A DNA stretch of 8,048 nucleotides, from positions 1 to 8,048 of the forward strand of contig JAISHJ010000046.1 of assembly GCA_031262625.1 (NCBI GenBank), written 5' to 3'. Source of the stretch: Ruminococcus sp. (lineage in GTDB: Bacteria > Bacillota > Clostridia > Oscillospirales > Ruminococcaceae). Position numbers and translations under genes: made by a program. Shown piece after piece: positions 4,641 to 8,048 of the stretch. Under the pieces are notes generated by a model that was given only the letters and a program-made list of their open reading frames with translations, made no database searches and was not told the origin of the DNA. The first letter of the stretch is position 1; each line of letters begins with the position of its first letter.

Positions 4641-5780
4641 ATGGACAACGAGCAACAAAAAGACGGCACTGCAATTCCATATGATTCCGGGTTATCAACT
4701 GCGCCCGCCGGCGAACCGGCAGTAATAGATTCTTCAGACAGCGTATCATTTCCTGATTCGTCAGACAATAGTTTTATATCAACTGTATCAACCGACAGCA
4801 GTTCACTTAATTCAGATTCGGCTGACAATAATTCTCCTTTCCCCGATCCTACAATTATCGGCGCGGCGTTTCCCGATCCCACCGACACTTCGGGGTTTTC
4901 CGAGTCAGACGCTTCGTCCGGCATAAATATAGACTATGTAACCACGCCCCAGTCCGTTTACACTGCTCCGCCGAAGGTTGCCTATGCTCCTCCGCCGAAA
5001 ACAAACTTCGCGGAATCCCAAACAGGCTACGGTTATGGGCAGGCACAGCAATCGGAGCAACAGGGCTATTCGCAGGGTCAACAGGGCTACTCGCAGGGAC
5101 AGCAAGGTTACTCGCAGGGACAACAAAGCTACTCGCAGGGACAGCAAGTCTACCCGCAGGGTCAACAAGGTTACTCCCAAGGTCAGCAAGGTTACTCGCA
5201 AGGTCAGCAAGGTTACCCGCAAGGACAGCAAGGTTACCCGCAAGGACAGCAGGGCTACTCGCAGGGTTACCAAGCACCCCCGGGACAGCGGCAAAGCTAC
5301 TCACCTCCGCGTGACTATGCAGAACCGCAGAATTACCAAGCTCCGCCGAATGTCTACGTTCAAAACACATATCAAACACCGCAGAATCACTACGCATACG
5401 GTGAACCTTATCGCTCATACTCCACAGGGCTTGCAACCGCTTCCCTCGTCATGGGGATATGCTCGCTTGTGTTCTTAATACTGATAATGCTGCTGCCGAT
5501 TCCTCTCGGTATAGTTCCTATACTCGGGCTGATATTCGGTATCGTTTATAAAACGAAAAAATATCCCGTGTCAAAAGGCGCTTCTACCGCAGGAATTATA
5601 CTTAACGGACTTGCTATACTTATCACCGTGGTAATGTTTATTATCGGATTTTTCGCGTTAGGTGAATTCATGAATAACATGGATTACTACTCCGAACAAT
5701 ACCCTGAAGAATATTCACAGTTTGAACAGTACTTTGAACAATATGAAGATTATTACGACGACTACTACGACAACTACTAA
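4641..5780 (+). CDS. DUF4190-like membrane protein with long disordered Gln/Tyr/Gly repeat N-terminus
   Basis: A 379-residue protein of unknown function. Residues 1-100 are Ser/Asp/Pro-rich and low in complexity. Residues 120-260 are Gln/Tyr/Gly/Pro-rich, with ten heptads of type Y(S/P)QGQQ(G/S/V) at 143-212. Residues 262-341 form a DUF4190-like membrane module: TGLATASLVMGICSLV opens the first hydrophobic stretch (about 264-302), KGASTAGIILNGLAI the second (about 313-341), with a basic turn YKTKKYPVSK between. The last 38 residues are acidic and very rich in Tyr (EQYFEQYEDYYDDYYDNY). ATG at 4641 has GGAGG six bases upstream. The gene stands alone between a divergent promoter and a terminator. 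In related proteins a disordered region before a DUF4190 membrane module is common, but no role is established. Which side of the membrane the long tail faces cannot be told. Confidence 0.88.
   Translation: MDNEQQKDGTAIPYDSGLSTAPAGEPAVIDSSDSVSFPDSSDNSFISTVSTDSSSLNSDSADNNSPFPDPTIIGAAFPDPTDTSGFSESDASSGINIDYVTTPQSVYTAPPKVAYAPPPKTNFAESQTGYGYGQAQQSEQQGYSQGQQGYSQGQQGYSQGQQSYSQGQQVYPQGQQGYSQGQQGYSQGQQGYPQGQQGYPQGQQGYSQGYQAPPGQRQSYSPPRDYAEPQNYQAPPNVYVQNTYQTPQNHYAYGEPYRSYSTGLATASLVMGICSLVFLILIMLLPIPLGIVPILGLIFGIVYKTKKYPVSKGASTAGIILNGLAILITVVMFIIGFFALGEFMNNMDYYSEQYPEEYSQFEQYFEQYEDYYDDYYDNY
5067..5276 (+). repeat. Ten 21-bp in-frame tandem repeats (YSQGQQG heptads)
   Basis: Ten consecutive 21-bp units encode residues 143-212. 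Differences between units lie mostly at third codon positions (CAA/CAG, GGT/GGA/GGG), with Ser/Pro alternating at heptad position 2. The last unit is degenerate (Gln to Tyr, Gly to Ala). Units 8 and 9 are nearly identical, suggesting recent duplication. A degenerate SEQQG precedes unit 1. Confidence 0.95.
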
Positions 5781-5783
5781 TCA

Positions 5784-5810
5784 AAAAAGGGAACGTAAAG
5801 TTCCCTTTTT
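5784..5810. terminator. Bidirectional intrinsic terminator
   Basis: A perfect 11-bp inverted repeat, AAAAAGGGAAC and GTTCCCTTTTT, around a 5-nt loop. It gives a GC core followed by a U run in both directions. It lies three bases after the stop of the plus-strand gene and three before that of the convergent parE-like gene, so it should end both transcripts. Confidence 0.95.
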
Positions 5811-5812
5811 AT

Positions 5813-7795
5813 TTAACTCACATCAGCAAGTTCAAGATATTTATAGCCGTTTTCGGAAATGTAGTCCTTCCGCCCCTGTAGATTATCTCCTAAGAGCATA
5901 TCAAACATCCAAGAGGTATCCTCCGCTTCCGACGGCTGAACCCTTATAAGTCTGCGTGTTTCGGGATTCATCGTCGTGAGGGACATCATATCCGCATCAT
6001 TTTCGCCCAAACCTTTTGAGCGGTCAAGTTTATATTTTTTGTCGCCGATAGACTTCAGAATATCGGCTTTTTCCTTTTCGGAATATGCAAAATACGTCTT
6101 GTCCTTCGTCGTAATTTCAAAAAGCGGCGACTCTGCAATATAGACAAAACCCTCGTTAATAAGCGTGGGAGTCAGCCTATAGAGCATCGTTAAGATAAGC
6201 GTGCGGATCTGAAAACCGTCAACATCGGCATCGGTACAGATTATAATTTTGTTCCACTTTAAATTGTCAAGGTTAAAACTAGAAATATCCTTATTGCTCT
6301 TTGCGGAAACTTCAACCCCACAGCCTAAAACTTTTAGTAAGTCAGTGATAATTTCGCTCTTGAAAATCCGCGCATAATCGGCTTTTAAGCAGTTAAGAAT
6401 CTTTCCGCGCACCGGAATAATCGCCTGAAATTCGGCGTTGCGGGCGGTTTTGCAGGAGCCTAACGCCGAGTCGCCCTCTACTATATAAATCTCGCGGCGG
6501 GAGAGATCCTTCGTCCGGCAATCCACGAATTTTTCAACCATATTTGAAAGGTCAATATTTCCCGCAAGCTTCTTTTTAAGGTTTAACCGAGTCTTTTCGG
6601 CACTTTCGCGGCTTCTCTTGTTAAGCATAATCTGCTCGCAGATCCGAAGCGCAAAATCGGGATTTTCGATAAAATAAACTTCAAGCTGATGGCGCAAAAA
6701 CTCCGTCATAGCTTCATAGATAAATCGGTTATTTATCGCCTTTTTCGTTTGGTTTTCATATGAAGTTAAGGTTGAAAAGCCGGAATATATAAAGATTAAA
6801 CATTCCTCAACATCCGCAAATGTAATCTTAGACTCGTTTTTAAGGTACTTGTTATTCTGCTTCATGTAGCTGTCAATTTGATAAACGAATGCGTTTTTAA
6901 CCGCCTTGTCGGGGCTTCCGCCATGCTCTAAAAAGCTTGAATTGTGGTAGTATTCAAGGCGTTTAGTTTTGTTTGAGAAGGCAAAAGCACAGGTTATCTT
7001 TACGCGATAATCGTCCTTGTCCTCGCGGTCTCTGCCCTTACGCTCGCACTCTATATAATGCGGCGGCGTAAGAAAATTTTCCCCCGCAATTTCGGCAATA
7101 TAGTCCTTAATTCCGTTCTCGTATAAAAACTCGGTTTTTTCAAATTTTCCGTCATCATTTTCAAAGGAAAACTCAAAGCGAATACCGCTGTTAACTATCG
7201 CCTGTTTCTTTATAATTTCCTCAAAATATTCACGTTCTATTTCAATATCAGTGAAGACTTCAAGGTCGGATTTCCATCGCGTTACCGTCCCTGTGCGAGA
7301 TTTTTTATACGGCTTTTTTTGCAGTCCTCCGACATTTTCACCATGCTCAAAATGAAGTGAAAATTCGCTTCCGTCACGATAAACCGTAACATCCATATAC
7401 TCCGCCGAATACTGTGTAGCACAGGCTCCGAGACCATTAAGCCCGAGAGAAAAGTCGTACTGTCCGTCGGCGTTATTGTCAAACTTTCCGCCGGCATAAA
7501 GTTCGCAATAAATAAGTTCCCAGTTAAAGCGGTTTTCATGCTCGTTATAATCAACCGGACAGCCGCGCCCGAAGTCTTCAATTTCAATAGAGCAGTCGTT
7601 AAAGCGAGTGATTTTTATGACGCTTCCGTGTCCGCCGCGTGCCTCGTCAATTGAATTTGAAAGCACCTCGAAAAAGGCGTGCTTCGCGCCATCAATCCCG
7701 TCTGAACCGAAGATAACGGCAGGGCGTTTTCTTACTCTGTCCGCACCTTTGAGCATTTTTATTGATTCGTTTGAATATTCTTTTCGCTTTGCCAA
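5813..7795 (-). CDS. parE: Type IIA DNA topoisomerase ATPase/Toprim subunit (ParE/GyrB-like)
   Basis: The 660-residue ATPase and Toprim subunit of a type IIA topoisomerase, which with a ParC/GyrA-type partner passes one DNA duplex through another. The N-terminal GHKL ATPase has EVLSNSIDEA (Glu43, Asn47, Asp50), DFGRG (74-78) and GLNGLG (118-123). The Toprim domain has EGDSA (Glu440), the metal site DADVDG (Asp522, Asp524, Asp526), RSKGLGE (592-598) and the MNPETRRL motif. It departs from standard GyrB/ParE: GLNGLG for GLHGVG, EGDSALGS for EGDSAGGS, and RPAVIFGS where RPGMYIGS is usual. This fits an atypical clostridial subgroup commonly annotated as topoisomerase IV subunit B. The start is TTG (7793-7795) with AAGGAAG seven bases upstream, overlapping the prmA stop. 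No ParC gene follows; the downstream neighbour is convergent. Enzyme class is sure; the exact name parE rather than gyrB is less so. Confidence 0.9.
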   Translation of the reverse strand: MAKRKEYSNESIKMLKGADRVRKRPAVIFGSDGIDGAKHAFFEVLSNSIDEARGGHGSVIKITRFNDCSIEIEDFGRGCPVDYNEHENRFNWELIYCELYAGGKFDNNADGQYDFSLGLNGLGACATQYSAEYMDVTVYRDGSEFSLHFEHGENVGGLQKKPYKKSRTGTVTRWKSDLEVFTDIEIEREYFEEIIKKQAIVNSGIRFEFSFENDDGKFEKTEFLYENGIKDYIAEIAGENFLTPPHYIECERKGRDREDKDDYRVKITCAFAFSNKTKRLEYYHNSSFLEHGGSPDKAVKNAFVYQIDSYMKQNNKYLKNESKITFADVEECLIFIYSGFSTLTSYENQTKKAINNRFIYEAMTEFLRHQLEVYFIENPDFALRICEQIMLNKRSRESAEKTRLNLKKKLAGNIDLSNMVEKFVDCRTKDLSRREIYIVEGDSALGSCKTARNAEFQAIIPVRGKILNCLKADYARIFKSEIITDLLKVLGCGVEVSAKSNKDISSFNLDNLKWNKIIICTDADVDGFQIRTLILTMLYRLTPTLINEGFVYIAESPLFEITTKDKTYFAYSEKEKADILKSIGDKKYKLDRSKGLGENDADMMSLTTMNPETRRLIRVQPSEAEDTSWMFDMLLGDNLQGRKDYISENGYKYLELADVS

Positions 7796-7808
7796 AATTT
7801 ATCTTCCT

Positions 7809-8048
7809 TTATTCTTCTTCTTTTTCAGTAAAAACCGCTGCAACCCAACCGCCGCTTTCGCGTTCTTGCCATTTTTCATAACCCGCCGCATCCATCGCCG
7901 CATAAACTTCATCGGCGCGTTCTTTTATTATGCCGGAAAGGATAATCACACCGCAGTTCCAAAGGTAATTAACAAAAAGTTTCGACATGGCAATGATTAT
8001 GTCGGCTACAATATTAACGACGATTACATCGTACCCATTATATTTGCC
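7809..8048 (-). CDS. prmA: Ribosomal protein L11 methyltransferase, C-terminal end
   Basis: The last 79 residues of a SAM-dependent methyltransferase that modifies ribosomal protein L11. The reading frame is open from the window edge to TAA at 7809-7811. The segment YDVIVVNIVADIII is the family's NIVAD active-site block, followed by GVIILSGIIKERADEV and the C-terminal GGWVAAVF strand, as in PrmA. The tail is Glu-rich (EKEEE). The stop lies 13 nt before the parE-like start and overlaps its ribosome site, so the two are probably cotranscribed. The N-terminal part lies outside the window. Confidence 0.93.
   Translation of the reverse strand, partial: GKYNGYDVIVVNIVADIIIAMSKLFVNYLWNCGVIILSGIIKERADEVYAAMDAAGYEKWQERESGGWVAAVFTEKEEE

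Noticed and set aside
5067..5276. CRISPR-like array
   Set aside because: The 21-bp units are directly adjacent with no spacers and are in frame within a gene.
4855..5478. Long antisense and shifted open frames across the heptad repeats (minus 4855-5436 and 4905-5294, plus 4978-5478)
   Set aside because: They arise because a 21-bp repeat without stops in one frame tends to lack them in others; their products are simple repeats of Leu/Arg/Val, Ala/Ser/Val or Lys/Arg/Thr without ribosome sites.
7282..7587. Minus-strand frame of 101 codons inside the parE-like gene
   Set aside because: It is a shifted frame within the conserved ATPase domain coding region and has no ribosome site.

Overview
The window looks like chromosomal core sequence from a spore-forming, low-to-moderate-GC Clostridia, most likely an Oscillospiraceae/Ruminococcus-type Firmicute. 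The reasons are a spoIIR gene, strong GGAGG ribosome sites, textbook sigma-A promoters, an atypical clostridial GyrB/ParE-type protein, and DUF4358 and DUF4190 proteins. The assignment rests on recognising families by eye; no search was run. I see no phage, insertion sequence, CRISPR array, tRNA or rRNA.

Layout. Positions 1-743 (minus) hold the N-terminal two thirds of metK (S-adenosylmethionine synthetase), with its own promoter. Upstream of it (832-1143, minus) is a small gene with its own strong promoter. It encodes a peptide with a double-glycine export leader and a five-cysteine C-terminal part, and no dedicated transporter or modifying enzyme is visible nearby. Then comes a minus-strand cluster read from about 4490 down to 1307: a membrane-anchored SGNH hydrolase, a DUF4358 lipoprotein (14-nt overlap with it), a stand-alone Hpt phosphotransfer protein, an HD-domain phosphohydrolase, and spoIIR. 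A hairpin that contains the spoIIR ribosome site lies between the HD gene and spoIIR, and a long terminator-like hairpin follows spoIIR. A divergent promoter region (4433-4640) also drives a plus-strand gene (4641-5780). That gene encodes a DUF4190-like membrane protein with a long disordered N-terminus containing ten YSQGQQG-type heptads. A bidirectional terminator (5784-5810) separates it from the convergent parE-like gene (5813-7795). The parE-like gene follows the 3' end of prmA (7809 to the window edge) with a 13-nt gap.

How the genes fit together. prmA, parE-like and metK are housekeeping genes. The SGNH/DUF4358/Hpt/HD cluster combines two cell-surface proteins with two signalling-type proteins and ends at a key sporulation signalling gene, which hints at a link to envelope modification or sporulation but does not prove one. 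spoIIR may be insulated from read-through by its leader hairpin and may be read from its own forespore promoter. The least explained items are the orphan Cys-rich leader peptide, the spoIIR leader and the tyrosine/glutamine-rich repeat protein.
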